A stretch of DNA of 64,000 bases from Pseudooceanicola sediminis (GCF_003575965.1 NZ_QWJJ01000014.1:1-64000), one strand, 5' to 3'. Counted from the first letter of the stretch, positions 26,474 to 35,166 are shown. A program made the numbers and translations. Notes: generated from the letters alone by a model not told the origin.

Positions 26474-26956
26474 AAGGCGGACCGTCAGAGTTTGCTGCAA
26501 ATATCGGCAATTTTCCCTTATTTCGCAGCGGCTGACGGATTCGTGATACATCTTTGTTGTCGCCGGGGGCGGTCCCGGCAACATACGTGAATGACGACAC
26601 CGAAAGGTGCCGTACAGGAACCGCCGCAATGGCGCGGCAATTTCCATCAGGTGCCCCGATGAGGGCCTGCAGCAACGGCGCTGCGACTTCGATCCACCCT
26701 TGGTGGCTTCGTGGGTGCATGGCCGTCTTTCACCATGTTCCCGGATAGAAACCTGCGTGACGCCGGACCGGACCCGGTGCGCGCCGCGCTCTTGGAACAG
26801 GTCCCGGATGCAGGCGCACAGATCATCTCACGCGCCTCTCGGGCCGCCGACAGTTCGGCCCTCCTCACTCCGCCCCCGCACCCACGTTTCCGCCCCATTC
26901 CTCACCCACTGAATCCAGAACAGACCTCAACCCCTGACCCACAGAAAGGAACTGAA
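26474..26956. other. Long leader region before the formate/nitrite channel gene
   Basis: No gene is supported in these 483 bases, although the channel frame is open upstream to 26711. Several GC-rich segments could pair, for example CACCC/GGGTG around 26696-26716. This would fit a regulated leader, as known for nitrate/nitrite genes under NasT-type antitermination, but no defined motif or terminator was identified. Confidence 0.4.
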
Positions 26957-27796
26957 ATGGCATATGTCACCCCGGCCGAGTTTGCGGCCAAGATGGTCGA
27001 AGCCGGCGAAGCCAAGATCTTCATGTCCACAAAGGACACCCTGATCCGCGCCTATATGGCGGGCGCGATCCTGGCCCTTGCTGCCGCCTTCGCGATCACT
27101 GTCACCGTGAACACCGGCAACCCGCTGATCGGCGCGTTGCTGTTTCCCGTCGGCTTCTGCATGCTCTACCTGATGGGGTTTGACCTGCTGACCGGGGTCT
27201 TTACCCTGGTCCCGCTGGCGCTGATCGCCAAACGCCCCGGCTGCGACATGAAGGGGATGCTGCGCAACTGGGGGCTGGTCTTTGTCGGCAACTTCGCGGG
27301 CGCGATGACCACCGCTGTCTTCATGACGATCATCGTGACGATGGGCTTTACCGAAGAACCCAATGCGATCGGCGTCAAGATCGGTCATATCGGTGAGGGG
27401 CGCACCCTGGGCTATGCCGCCGCCGGGGCAGGGGGCATGCTGACCCTGTTCGTGCGCGCCGTCATGTGCAACTGGATGGTGTCGACAGGCGTTGTCGCGG
27501 CGATGATGTCGACCTCGGTCTCGGGCAAGATCATGGCGATGTGGATGCCGATCCTGGTGTTCTTCTACCTCGGGTTCGAACACTCCATCGTCAACATGTT
27601 CCTGTTTCCCAGCGGCATCATGATGGGCGGCCAGTTCACCTGGGCCGACTATTTCCTGTATAACGAAATCCCGACAGTGATCGGCAACCTTGTCGGTGGG
27701 CTGACCTTTGTCGGCGGCATGATCTACTCCACCCACTACAAGACTTCGCCGTCGCGGCCGCAGCCCTCGGCTGTCGTCAAGATGCCTGCGGAATAG
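26957..27796 (+). CDS. Formate/nitrite-family (FNT) channel
   Basis: The 279-residue membrane protein belongs to the FocA/NirC family of pentameric anion channels. It has about six hydrophobic segments and family signatures: FPVGFCMLYLMGFDLLTGVF (first half), MCNWMVSTGVVAAMMS, and GFEHSIVNMFLFPSGIMMGG, which contains the central conserved His. In FNT proteins the His controls permeation of formate, nitrite or related anions. Here the neighbours are siroheme synthase and cyanase, so nitrite or cyanate are plausible cargo; this is inference. A good ribosome site (AAAGGA) precedes the ATG, and a terminator follows. Confidence 0.92.
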   Translation: MAYVTPAEFAAKMVEAGEAKIFMSTKDTLIRAYMAGAILALAAAFAITVTVNTGNPLIGALLFPVGFCMLYLMGFDLLTGVFTLVPLALIAKRPGCDMKGMLRNWGLVFVGNFAGAMTTAVFMTIIVTMGFTEEPNAIGVKIGHIGEGRTLGYAAAGAGGMLTLFVRAVMCNWMVSTGVVAAMMSTSVSGKIMAMWMPILVFFYLGFEHSIVNMFLFPSGIMMGGQFTWADYFLYNEIPTVIGNLVGGLTFVGGMIYSTHYKTSPSRPQPSAVVKMPAE

Positions 27797-27803
27797 TGCT
27801 GAG

Positions 27804-27838
27804 GAGAGGCCCGGCATCCAGTCGGGCCTCTCGCTTTT
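27804..27838 (+). terminator. Intrinsic terminator between the FNT channel and the phosphatase-kinase
   Basis: A perfect ten-base-pair stem (GAGAGGCCCG/CGGGCCTCTC) with a nine-base loop is followed by GCTTTT. Because the next gene starts within 40 bases, read-through or a downstream promoter must supply its transcript, so this may lower expression of the distal genes. Confidence 0.8.
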
Positions 27839-27881
27839 GCCCGTGACCAATGTGCCCGTGACCCATTTGCCCGTGACCATG
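27837..27881 (+). repeat. Three tandem 15-bp repeats at the start of the phosphatase-kinase gene
   Basis: Three copies of (T/G)TGCCCGTGACC(A/C)(A/T)(T/G) run from 27837 to the ATG at 27879. They read in frame as PVTN-VPVTH-LPVTM and supply TTG, GTG, TTG and ATG as possible starts. The first copy overlaps the terminator T-run. Confidence 0.75.
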
Positions 27882-29606
27882 CCAAAGGACGCACCAGTGC
27901 CGGAACAGCTTTCGGTCTCCATCGGCCAGTATTCTGCCGCTGGCCTGAAACCGTCCAACCAGGATTTCCACGGCGCAATGGTGCCTGACGGCCAGGCCCT
28001 CGCGCTCAAGGGCGTGACGCTGGCGCTGGCCGATGGCATCTCTTCGTCTGAGGTCAGCCACCTTGCGGCCCGGACCAGCGTGCGCAGCCTGCTCGACGAT
28101 TACTACTGCACCTCCGACGCCTGGAGCGTGCGCACCGCCGCAACCCGCGTCATCGCAGCGACCAACGCCTGGCTATATGCCGAAAACGCCCGCATTCCCG
28201 GCCTCGACCATGATCGCGGTCAGGTCTGCACCCTCGCCGTGCTGATCCTCAAAGGCGCCGAAGCACATGTCCTGCATGTCGGGGACAGCCGCGTCTGGCG
28301 CCTGTCGGGCGAAAGTCTGGAACCGCTGACAGCCGACCACCGCCTGACCCATTCCTCGACCGAGAGTTACCTCGATCGCGCCATCGGCCTGCGCGCCGAG
28401 GTCGAGGTCGACTATACCCGCCTGCCATTGGCACGGGGCGACATCTACCTGCTGACCACCGATGGCGTGCATGACCACATGGAGGCGCGCTTTGTCGCCC
28501 GCACCCTGCGCGAGGTGCCCGACCTGACCCTAGCCGCCCGCCTGATCGCAAAGGAGGCGCTGGCGCGTGGCAGTACCGACAACCTGACGATCCAGATTGC
28601 GCGTATCGACGCCCTGCCGACGGGCACCCTGTTTGAGACGAGCCTGCCAGTGCCGCAGGGGCTGCGTGCCGGCAACACGCTCGACGGGTACACGCTGTTG
28701 CGCCAGATCCACGCCAATCACCGCTCGACCATCTTTCTGGCGACCGATCCTGCCGGCGCCCGGGTCGCGCTGAAGATTCCGGCGGCCGAGATCCGCGAGG
28801 AGTCGACCTACATGCGCCAGTTCCTGATGGAGGAATGGATTGCCCGGCGCATCACTTCGGCACATGTGCTGCGGGCGGCCACGCCCCCGGCCCGGCGCAG
28901 TGCCCTCTATGTCGTGACCGAGTTTGTCGAGGGTGTGACCCTGCGCCAGTGGATGACGGACCACCCCCACCCCAGCCTTGATCAGGTGCGCGACATCGTC
29001 GGGCAGGCCATACGTGGCCTGCGCACCTTTCACCGCAGCGACATGCTGCACCAGGATCTGCGCCCTGAAAACATCATGATTGACCGCGCTGGAACGGTAA
29101 AGATCATCGACCTTGGCGCGGCCCGTGTCGCGGGCGTGCAAGAGGCCGCGCCGGTCCCCGGCGACGCCCCGATCCTCGGCACCTTGCAATATGCCGCGCC
29201 GGAGTATTTCAGCGGCGATCCCGTGGGCTGGCGCGCCGATCTCTTCTCTCTGGGCGTTATTGCTTATGAGATGCTGACCCACCGTCTGCCGTACGGCACG
29301 CAGGTGTCCAAGGTTCGGACGCGGCGCGATGTCGCCCGCCTCGGCTATCGCTCGGCACGTGACGACGACAATGGCGTGCCCGACTGGCTGGATGAGGCGC
29401 TGAGGCGCGCCTGTCACCCCGATGCGTCTCGCCGGTTCGATGCGCTGTCCGAATTCGACGCGGCGCTGCGCAGTCCCGGTGCCGCCTATGGCCGCCGCCA
29501 TCCGGTGCCGTTGGCGCAACGACACCCCCTGCGGTTCTGGCAGGGGTTGTCGGCACTTCTGGCGCTTTTGTGCCTGATCTTGCTGACAACAGTCACCACC
29601 CCCTGA
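27879..29606 (+). CDS. PP2C phosphatase fused to a Ser/Thr kinase with a C-terminal membrane anchor
   Basis: From ATG 27879 the protein is 575 residues. Residues about 10-235 form a PP2C-type phosphatase with ADGISSSE, HVGDSRVWRL, TTDGVHDH and GSTDNLT. Residues about 255-530 form a Hanks-type kinase: VALKIPA (ATP lysine near 299), HQDLRPENIMID (catalytic loop, HRD changed to HQD), DLGAAR in place of DFG, and APEYF. A single hydrophobic segment at 552-574 would anchor it with the domains in the cytoplasm. Fusions of this order are known beside nitrate/nitrite transporter genes in other proteobacteria. It lies between the FNT channel and cyanase. Upstream GTG/TTG starts are possible. Confidence 0.9.
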   Translation: MPKDAPVPEQLSVSIGQYSAAGLKPSNQDFHGAMVPDGQALALKGVTLALADGISSSEVSHLAARTSVRSLLDDYYCTSDAWSVRTAATRVIAATNAWLYAENARIPGLDHDRGQVCTLAVLILKGAEAHVLHVGDSRVWRLSGESLEPLTADHRLTHSSTESYLDRAIGLRAEVEVDYTRLPLARGDIYLLTTDGVHDHMEARFVARTLREVPDLTLAARLIAKEALARGSTDNLTIQIARIDALPTGTLFETSLPVPQGLRAGNTLDGYTLLRQIHANHRSTIFLATDPAGARVALKIPAAEIREESTYMRQFLMEEWIARRITSAHVLRAATPPARRSALYVVTEFVEGVTLRQWMTDHPHPSLDQVRDIVGQAIRGLRTFHRSDMLHQDLRPENIMIDRAGTVKIIDLGAARVAGVQEAAPVPGDAPILGTLQYAAPEYFSGDPVGWRADLFSLGVIAYEMLTHRLPYGTQVSKVRTRRDVARLGYRSARDDDNGVPDWLDEALRRACHPDASRRFDALSEFDAALRSPGAAYGRRHPVPLAQRHPLRFWQGLSALLALLCLILLTTVTTP

Positions 29607-29645
29607 CCCCGATGAACCCCAACCCCGATGAAAAGGAAAAATCTC

Positions 29646-30095
29646 ATGGACATGATGACCAGGGAAGACGTCACCGCGATGATCCTGTCTGCCAAGCGTC
29701 AGGCAGGCCTGACGTGGGAAGGCATTGCCGAAACCATCGGCATGTCACCCGTCTGGACGCATTCCTGCGCGATGGGCATGAACGCCATGCCCGCCGACAA
29801 GGCCGGCGCGATGGTCAAGGCCCTCGGGCTACCGCAAGAGGCGGCGTCGGTGCTTCAGGAAAGCCCGACGAAGGTCTGGGCGCAGGCGGTGCCCACGGAC
29901 CCCTGCATCTATCGCCTGTATGAAATCGTCGGCGTCTACGGCCCCACCATCAAGGCGCTGATCCATGAAAAGTTCGGTGATGGCATCATGTCGGCCATCG
30001 ACTTCGATCTGCACGTGATCCGCGTGCCGCATGAAAAGGGCGATCGGGTCAAGATCGAGATGTCTGGAAAATACCTCGGGTACAACGCCTGGTAA
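29646..30095 (+). CDS. cynS: Cyanate hydratase (cyanase)
   Basis: Cyanase converts cyanate and bicarbonate to carbamate and CO2, giving ammonia. The 149-residue protein (155 if ATG 29628 is used) has an N-terminal helix-turn-helix-like domain (AKRQAGLTWEGIAETIGMSP) and the C-terminal catalytic domain with the active-site Arg and Glu in IYRLYEIVGVYGP and Ser in DGIMSAIDFD. It ends KYLGYNAW, as in the family. ATG 29646 is favoured by an AAGGAAA ribosome site. No cynT carbonic anhydrase or CynR regulator is adjacent, unlike the E. coli operon. Confidence 0.96.
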   Translation: MDMMTREDVTAMILSAKRQAGLTWEGIAETIGMSPVWTHSCAMGMNAMPADKAGAMVKALGLPQEAASVLQESPTKVWAQAVPTDPCIYRLYEIVGVYGPTIKALIHEKFGDGIMSAIDFDLHVIRVPHEKGDRVKIEMSGKYLGYNAW

Positions 30096-30135
30096 CAGCC
30101 CCCGACACGCCGCAGGTCAGACTGCAAGACGAAGG

Positions 30136-30171
30136 AAAAAGGCCATTCTGCTCGCGCGGAATGGCCTTTTT
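30136..30171. terminator. Bidirectional intrinsic terminator after cyanase
   Basis: AAAAAGGCCATTC pairs perfectly with GAATGGCCTTTTT around a ten-base loop. It serves cynS on the plus strand and the converging protein gene at 30236 on the minus strand. Confidence 0.93.
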
Positions 30172-30235
30172 ACATGCTTATGACGCCTGGCCGTGCGACC
30201 GGGGCAAGGTGCCGGCGCAAGGTGCCGGGGCAACT

Positions 30236-32026
30236 TCAATCCCAGCAGTTTACCAGCACCGTCATGCCGTTGGCCTTTCGGGCCAGGGTTTCTGGTGCCA
30301 TCTGGCCGGTCTCTGTGCTGGTCAGGGCCTTCAGGCCCGCGGTGCGCAACAGGTCCATCACACTGGCCGCATCGACGGAAAAGCCGACGCCTTCGGGCAG
30401 CTGACGACCCTGCTCGGTGGCCGGGCGCAGGATGCCGATCACAGCGCCGGTCTCGTCGAATACCGCGCCGCCCGCATCGCCGGGCAGGGTGTTGATGTCC
30501 AGCCGGTCAATGTGTTCGGCGCCGTTCAGCCCGCGAACGTCGGCCAGCGTGCCATAGGTCAGGCTGGGGGCACCCAGCACGCCTTCGTAGGAAAACCCCG
30601 CGACGGCCACCTCGGCGCTGATCTGCGGCACACGCGTCGAAAACGCGGCGACCCCGATCGGTGTCAGCGGTGTTTTCGGCCTGAGCACGGCCAGCCCGGT
30701 GGTGTCGTTCACGCCGACGACCTCGGCGTCATACCCATTGGCCAGCGTGACGCGGCCACAGCTTTGCACGGCCTCGGCCACGGTCAGCACCACACCATCG
30801 TCGGTGACAAAGACACCGCTGCGCGACAGGCGGGGCTTGCGGATCTTCAACCCCGACAGCAGATCGACGGCCTGGCTGTCGTCGACACCGGCGTCACGTG
30901 GCAAGACGCCCGCCAACCGGGTAAAGCTGGCGCGCATCTCGGCCAGCATCCGTTCGCGGCGCGCCTCGTCGCCCAGGGGCCAGACCAGCGTAAAGCCCTT
31001 GATCTGCCCGCCTTCGAGGCTCGCCTCGGTATAGGAGGTGAATTGGCTGTTGCTGCCCTGGATCGTAAAGCTGTTGCCCCGGCGGCTACGTGGCCCGTCC
31101 TGCGGCACCACGGCCAGGGTCTGCATGATCTGGTACAGGCCGCCCAGCGTGTCCTGGGTGCCGGGTTCGGAAATCAGGATGACGCGCGCCTGGGTGCTGC
31201 CGGTGGGTTCGTAAAAGGCGAATGGCGCCTCGTACCTGTCAAAGGCCACCAGGTCGGTGGGCATCTGCATGGCGATCCCGGCCTTTTCATCCCGCACGTC
31301 GCGCAGGCCAAGATCGCTGAGGACGGCATTGTACTGTTCCAGAAGATCGGCGCGCTGCGCCGTCGTCAGGATGCCGCTGATGTCATAACCGTTGTCGCGC
31401 TGCCAGGCGCCCATCGAATTGCGCGTGCCGGGCCCGAAGGCGCCGTCGATTGCACCGTTGTAATACCCGGCCCATTCCAGCGCGATCTGCAACTGGTCGC
31501 GCTGCTCACGGCTCAGCTGGGCTTCGCTGCGGCGGGCCTCGGCGGGGCTTTCGTCGGGCAGGCCGCCCATGTCGGGTGCGGTTTCGGGTGCAGCCTCGGG
31601 TGCTGCATCAGGGGCTATTTCGGGGGCCGCCGCGACGTCGGACTGACCGTCCTGTGGGGCTGCACTGTCGGGTGCCTGGGTGGGCCGGGTGCCGCCGACA
31701 GGCCAGAACTGCCCCGCAAACCACTCGGGCCGCGCGATATAGCTGTCCTGCGGGATGCGCCCCTCGCTGCGGAGCACGTTCAGCACCTGATTGGCCTGAT
31801 CCGGCGCATAGGGTCCAAGCGCGATGGCGTAATAGCCGTTGCCAAGGCTGAACCCGTTCACGTCCTGCAACGATCCGGTGTAGATGCGGATGCTCTGCTG
31901 GGCTTCCTCCAGGGACGGCTGCGCCTCGATTTGCACGTAGACCGGGTTGGTCGGGGCGCCCTGGGCGAATGCACCCTGCACGCCAAAGCTCAATGCGCAT
32001 ACCAGCGCAACTAGGATACGGATCAT
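30236..32026 (-). CDS. Secreted SPOR/peptidoglycan-binding trypsin-like protein with degenerate catalytic triad
   Basis: The 596-residue protein has a signal peptide (MIRILVALVCALSFGVQGAF), a SPOR-like region (residues 25-100, GYYAIALGPYAPDQANQVLN), an acidic Ala/Pro linker, a peptidoglycan-binding domain (QLQIALEWAGYYNGAIDGAF near 200) and a trypsin-like domain at about 370-575. In the last, the usual Ala-His of the His motif reads AEAV (VLTVAEAV, near 410), Asp is kept in DTTGLAVL (437), and the Ser motif reads GDAGGA (512), where one base change would turn the usual TCG into GCG. A catalytically dead, peptidoglycan-anchored pseudoprotease in the periplasm is inferred. ATG 32026 is set by the signal peptide. 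Confidence 0.85.
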   Translation of the reverse strand: MIRILVALVCALSFGVQGAFAQGAPTNPVYVQIEAQPSLEEAQQSIRIYTGSLQDVNGFSLGNGYYAIALGPYAPDQANQVLNVLRSEGRIPQDSYIARPEWFAGQFWPVGGTRPTQAPDSAAPQDGQSDVAAAPEIAPDAAPEAAPETAPDMGGLPDESPAEARRSEAQLSREQRDQLQIALEWAGYYNGAIDGAFGPGTRNSMGAWQRDNGYDISGILTTAQRADLLEQYNAVLSDLGLRDVRDEKAGIAMQMPTDLVAFDRYEAPFAFYEPTGSTQARVILISEPGTQDTLGGLYQIMQTLAVVPQDGPRSRRGNSFTIQGSNSQFTSYTEASLEGGQIKGFTLVWPLGDEARRERMLAEMRASFTRLAGVLPRDAGVDDSQAVDLLSGLKIRKPRLSRSGVFVTDDGVVLTVAEAVQSCGRVTLANGYDAEVVGVNDTTGLAVLRPKTPLTPIGVAAFSTRVPQISAEVAVAGFSYEGVLGAPSLTYGTLADVRGLNGAEHIDRLDINTLPGDAGGAVFDETGAVIGILRPATEQGRQLPEGVGFSVDAASVMDLLRTAGLKALTSTETGQMAPETLARKANGMTVLVNCWD

Positions 32027-32156
32027 GTGGAAATGCCTCTTGCCCAACCGTCTCAACGTCTCTTGTACCGGCGCCGCGCGCCGGAGTTCTTGCCGGTTTA
32101 GCAAATTACCGCGCGTGTGCACCCTATAAATGCGCCTCAAATGCCGCAACGCCACA

Positions 32157-32185
32157 TTGACCCCGTGCCGGGGCGCCCGTACTTA
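32157..32185 (+). promoter_or_regulatory. Candidate promoter of glyQ
   Basis: TTGACC and TACTTA are spaced by 17 bp and end 40 bp before the glyQ ATG. The -35 box is good and the -10 box is moderate. Confidence 0.5.
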
Positions 32186-32224
32186 GGCGCCTGACGTCCG
32201 ACTTCAGTCGCGAAAGGGGCCACC

Positions 32225-33184
32225 ATGTCCGAACCACAAAAAGCCGACGCCGGTATCGCGAAACCGAAAAGCTTTCAGGAGATTATCCTGAGGTTGCAGG
32301 CCTATTGGGCCGACAAGGGCTGCGCCGTGATGCAGCCCTACGACATGGAGGTCGGCGCGGGCACCTTTCACCCCGCGACGACGCTGCGCTCGCTCGGCAC
32401 CCGCCACTGGGCTGCGGCCTATGTGCAACCCTCGCGCCGCCCAACAGATGGGCGTTACGGCGAAAACCCCAACCGCCTTCAGCATTACTACCAGTACCAG
32501 GTGCTGATCAAACCCTCGCCGCCCGACCTTCAGGCGCTTTATCTCGGCTCGCTCGCCGCCATCGGCATCGACATGGAAATGCACGACATCCGCTTTGTCG
32601 AGGATGACTGGGAGAGCCCCACCCTCGGCGCATGGGGGCTGGGATGGGAGGTCTGGTGCGACGGCATGGAGGTGTCGCAGTTCACCTATTTCCAACAGGT
32701 CGGCGGCCACGATTGCCACCCCGTCTCGGGCGAACTGACCTATGGGCTGGAACGCCTGGCCATGTACGTCCTCGGCATCGATCACGTCATGGACATGCCC
32801 TATAACGATCCGCAGTCCCCAATCGCGCTGTCCTATGGCGACGTGTTCCTGCAAAACGAACAGGAATACTCCCGCTGGAATTTCGACATCGCCAACACTG
32901 ATGTGCTGCTGAAGCATTTCGAGGATGCCGAGGCGGAATGCGCCGCGATCCTGTCGCAGCCTGTCGACGACCCCAAGACCGGCAAGCGCATCGTGATGGC
33001 GCAACCGGCCTATGATCAGTGCATCAAGGCCAGCCACCTGTTCAACCTGCTGGATGCGCGCGGCGTGATCTCGGTCACGGAACGTCAGGCCTATATCGGC
33101 CGGGTGCGGACACTGGCGAAAGCCTGCGCCGATGCCTTCGTGCAGACCCAAGCGGGCGGCTGGACCCCCGAAACCGCCGCCTGA
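32225..33184 (+). CDS. glyQ: Glycyl-tRNA synthetase alpha subunit
   Basis: The 319-residue alpha subunit carries the class II catalytic core of the tetrameric bacterial enzyme that charges tRNA-Gly. Motifs include [67 protein letters not shown], and [18 protein letters not shown] with the ribosomal-protein-like motif 3 [15 protein letters not shown]. Two unrelated genes separate it from glyS. Confidence 0.98.
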   Translation: MSEPQKADAGIAKPKSFQEIILRLQAYWADKGCAVMQPYDMEVGAGTFHPATTLRSLGTRHWAAAYVQPSRRPTDGRYGENPNRLQHYYQYQVLIKPSPPDLQALYLGSLAAIGIDMEMHDIRFVEDDWESPTLGAWGLGWEVWCDGMEVSQFTYFQQVGGHDCHPVSGELTYGLERLAMYVLGIDHVMDMPYNDPQSPIALSYGDVFLQNEQEYSRWNFDIANTDVLLKHFEDAEAECAAILSQPVDDPKTGKRIVMAQPAYDQCIKASHLFNLLDARGVISVTERQAYIGRVRTLAKACADAFVQTQAGGWTPETAA

Positions 33185-33220
33185 TCGCCCGGCCTGCCGG
33201 GGCCACGGCAAGCGGTTCCA

Positions 33221-33238
33221 ATGCCGGGGCCCCGGCAT
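33221..33238. repeat. Perfect 18-bp palindrome upstream of the DUF6446-type gene
   Basis: ATGCCGGGGCCCCGGCAT is a perfect inverted repeat with no loop, 60 bp before the start of the next gene. As DNA it could be an operator; as RNA it cannot hairpin tightly without losing the centre. Confidence 0.6.
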
Positions 33239-33298
33239 CGGTCGCATGGCCAAATGGGCGCCCAGGCGGGCGACGCAGACAACGAAGGGCCTGATCCA

Positions 33299-33832
33299 AT
33301 GGGCAAAATCCTCGTCATCTTTACCCTGCTCAGCGCGCTGCTGGTCGGCGGCGCGATCTACTACCTCCAGGTCTATGCCTATTACGAAGAGGTCGCGGCC
33401 ACCGGCAGCGACGATGTCGTGTTGACCCGGATCGATACCGGCGCGCCAGAGGCGATCCCCTACGCCGAGTTTCAGGCCATCGACGCGACCTCCTCGCCCA
33501 TCCGCTATCGCGGCTGTTTCACCACACAGGCCTCGTCGGTCAGCCTGTCGCAGGCCTATCAACCCTACCCGAGCGCCCGCCCGATCGAAGGGCCCGGCTG
33601 GTTCGCCTGCTACGATGCGGACGAAATCGGCGATGCGCTGGAAAGCGGCGCGGCACAGGCCTTCCTGTCGATCGAAAACGTCCACTATGGCGTCGACCGG
33701 GTCGTGGCGCTGTTCGGCGATGGCCGTGGCTATGTCTGGCACCAGATCAACCACTGCGGAGAAGTGGTGTTCGATGGCCGGCCCGCGCCCGAGGGCTGCC
33801 CGACCCCGCCTGACGGCATAGCGCGCCAGTAA
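33299..33832 (+). CDS. Membrane-anchored protein of the DUF6446 type, between glyQ and glyS
   Basis: The 177-residue protein starts with a single hydrophobic segment (ILVIFTLLSALLVGGAIYYL) followed by QVYAYYEEV, then a soluble, probably periplasmic domain with three cysteines (YRGCFTT, WFACYDAD, HQINHCGEV). A similar protein accompanies glyQ in many Rhodobacterales; I assign the family from memory of such proteins. Function is unknown. The conserved position suggests either a shared promoter or some link to glycine or envelope biology. Confidence 0.75.
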   Translation: MGKILVIFTLLSALLVGGAIYYLQVYAYYEEVAATGSDDVVLTRIDTGAPEAIPYAEFQAIDATSSPIRYRGCFTTQASSVSLSQAYQPYPSARPIEGPGWFACYDADEIGDALESGAAQAFLSIENVHYGVDRVVALFGDGRGYVWHQINHCGEVVFDGRPAPEGCPTPPDGIARQ

Positions 33833-34068
33833 TCCCAGACCGCCAGGCCCCCCAAGGCCCCCAAAGCGCCCGTCCGTCACGCACCAGACATAGCCCCGGC
33901 CGCCGACCTGCCGATCCGCGCGCATTCCGCGCCCGGTCATGTCGTGCGCCACCCTGGCGGCGCCGTGCCGCCCACCGGAAAACCGGCGCGGCGGCAACCC
34001 GACCCAAGGCAAAGCGGAACTTTTCGCGTTCCCCTGCGCTGTGTCTGCAAGCAGAGAGGTCGCAATTC

Positions 34069-34989
34069 ATGTCATCCAGCACATCCCACTCCACCACGGA
34101 CCAGGCCCCCGCATGGGTTGTCCCGGCCATGCGCGCAGGCTACGCCGCGCGTGGCGTCACCTACCTGATCCTGGGGACGCTGGCCTGCCTCGCCGCGCGT
34201 TCCGGCGCGCAGGCCAAGGGCACCAGCGATGCCTTTGCCGCCCTGCGCGGCGAACCCTGGGGTCTCGCGATGCTCTGGGCGCTTGCGGTCGGCCTGATGG
34301 CCTTTGCCGTCTGGCGCGTCATCGACGGCTACATGGATCTTGAGGAAGAGGGCAGTGGCGCCAAGGGGCTGATCGCACGCGCGGGCCAGATCGTCACCGG
34401 CCTGCTGCACGCCGGCCTTGGCCTGACGGCGGCCCGCGTCGCCCTGGGCCTCGGCGGCAGCTCGGGCGGGCAAGGTGGCGACAAGGCGCAAAGCCTTACC
34501 TCCTGGCTGATCACCAAACCCTACGGGCCGCAGATCGTCATCGCCATTGGTGCCATCACCTGCGCCGCAGGCATCTATTATTTCTACAAGGCCTGGTCCG
34601 AGAAATACCGCAGCGACCTGCGCGCCAGCCCCGTCGTCGAAAAGCTTGAGCCGATGATAAAGGCAGGGCTTGTCGCACATGGCATCGTTATCCTGATGAT
34701 CGGCGGCTTCCTGATCTTTGCCGGGCTGACCGCCAACCCCGAACAGGCCGGCGCCATCGGCAAGGCCTTTGAAACCGTGCGCAGCCAACCCTACGGTCAG
34801 ATCCTTCTGGCGCTGCTCGGTCTCGGCCTCGTCGCCTTCGGGCTGTTCTGCTGGATCGAGGCGATCTACCGCTTCGTGCCGCGCCGGGTGAAACCGGGCA
34901 CACAAAGTCTGGCAACACGCATCAACGCCAAGACCGCCCGCAAGGCCGCCGAGCGTGCCGCCGCCTCGGCCGACCCACGCACCACCTGA
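34069..34989 (+). CDS. DUF1206 membrane protein
   Basis: The 306-residue protein has three internal repeats, each with two hydrophobic helices and a start like MRAGYAARGVTYLILG, ARAGQIVTGLLHAGLG and IKAGLVAHGIVILMIG. This threefold pattern defines DUF1206. The C-terminus is basic (ARINAKTARKAAERAAASAD type). Function is unknown. It lies between DUF6446 and glyS on the same strand, though two strong hairpins separate it from glyS. Confidence 0.88.
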   Translation: MSSSTSHSTTDQAPAWVVPAMRAGYAARGVTYLILGTLACLAARSGAQAKGTSDAFAALRGEPWGLAMLWALAVGLMAFAVWRVIDGYMDLEEEGSGAKGLIARAGQIVTGLLHAGLGLTAARVALGLGGSSGGQGGDKAQSLTSWLITKPYGPQIVIAIGAITCAAGIYYFYKAWSEKYRSDLRASPVVEKLEPMIKAGLVAHGIVILMIGGFLIFAGLTANPEQAGAIGKAFETVRSQPYGQILLALLGLGLVAFGLFCWIEAIYRFVPRRVKPGTQSLATRINAKTARKAAERAAASADPRTT

Positions 34990-35001
34990 GGGCCGCCTGG
35001 C

Positions 35002-35085
35002 GCGCCGTTCCGCACGCTGCGAAACGGCGCTGCCTCAAATATCCCGGAAAATTCGCCCCGCCCCGTCTGGACCACGGGGCGGGGC
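35002..35085. other. Two strong hairpins between the DUF1206 gene and glyS
   Basis: GCGCCGTTCCGCA at 35002 pairs with TGCGAAACGGCGC (12 of 13). GCCCCGCCCCGT at 35055 pairs perfectly with ACGGGGCGGGGC around CTGGACC. Neither has a T-run, but together they should slow polymerase and isolate glyS from upstream transcription. Confidence 0.6.
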
Positions 35086-35166
35086 TTCGCTATCCAGCGT
35101 GCCACGTGACAGGCGTTTGCCAGTCGTATGGCCCAGGCCATTTGGCCACAGCCGGGAAGGAACACC

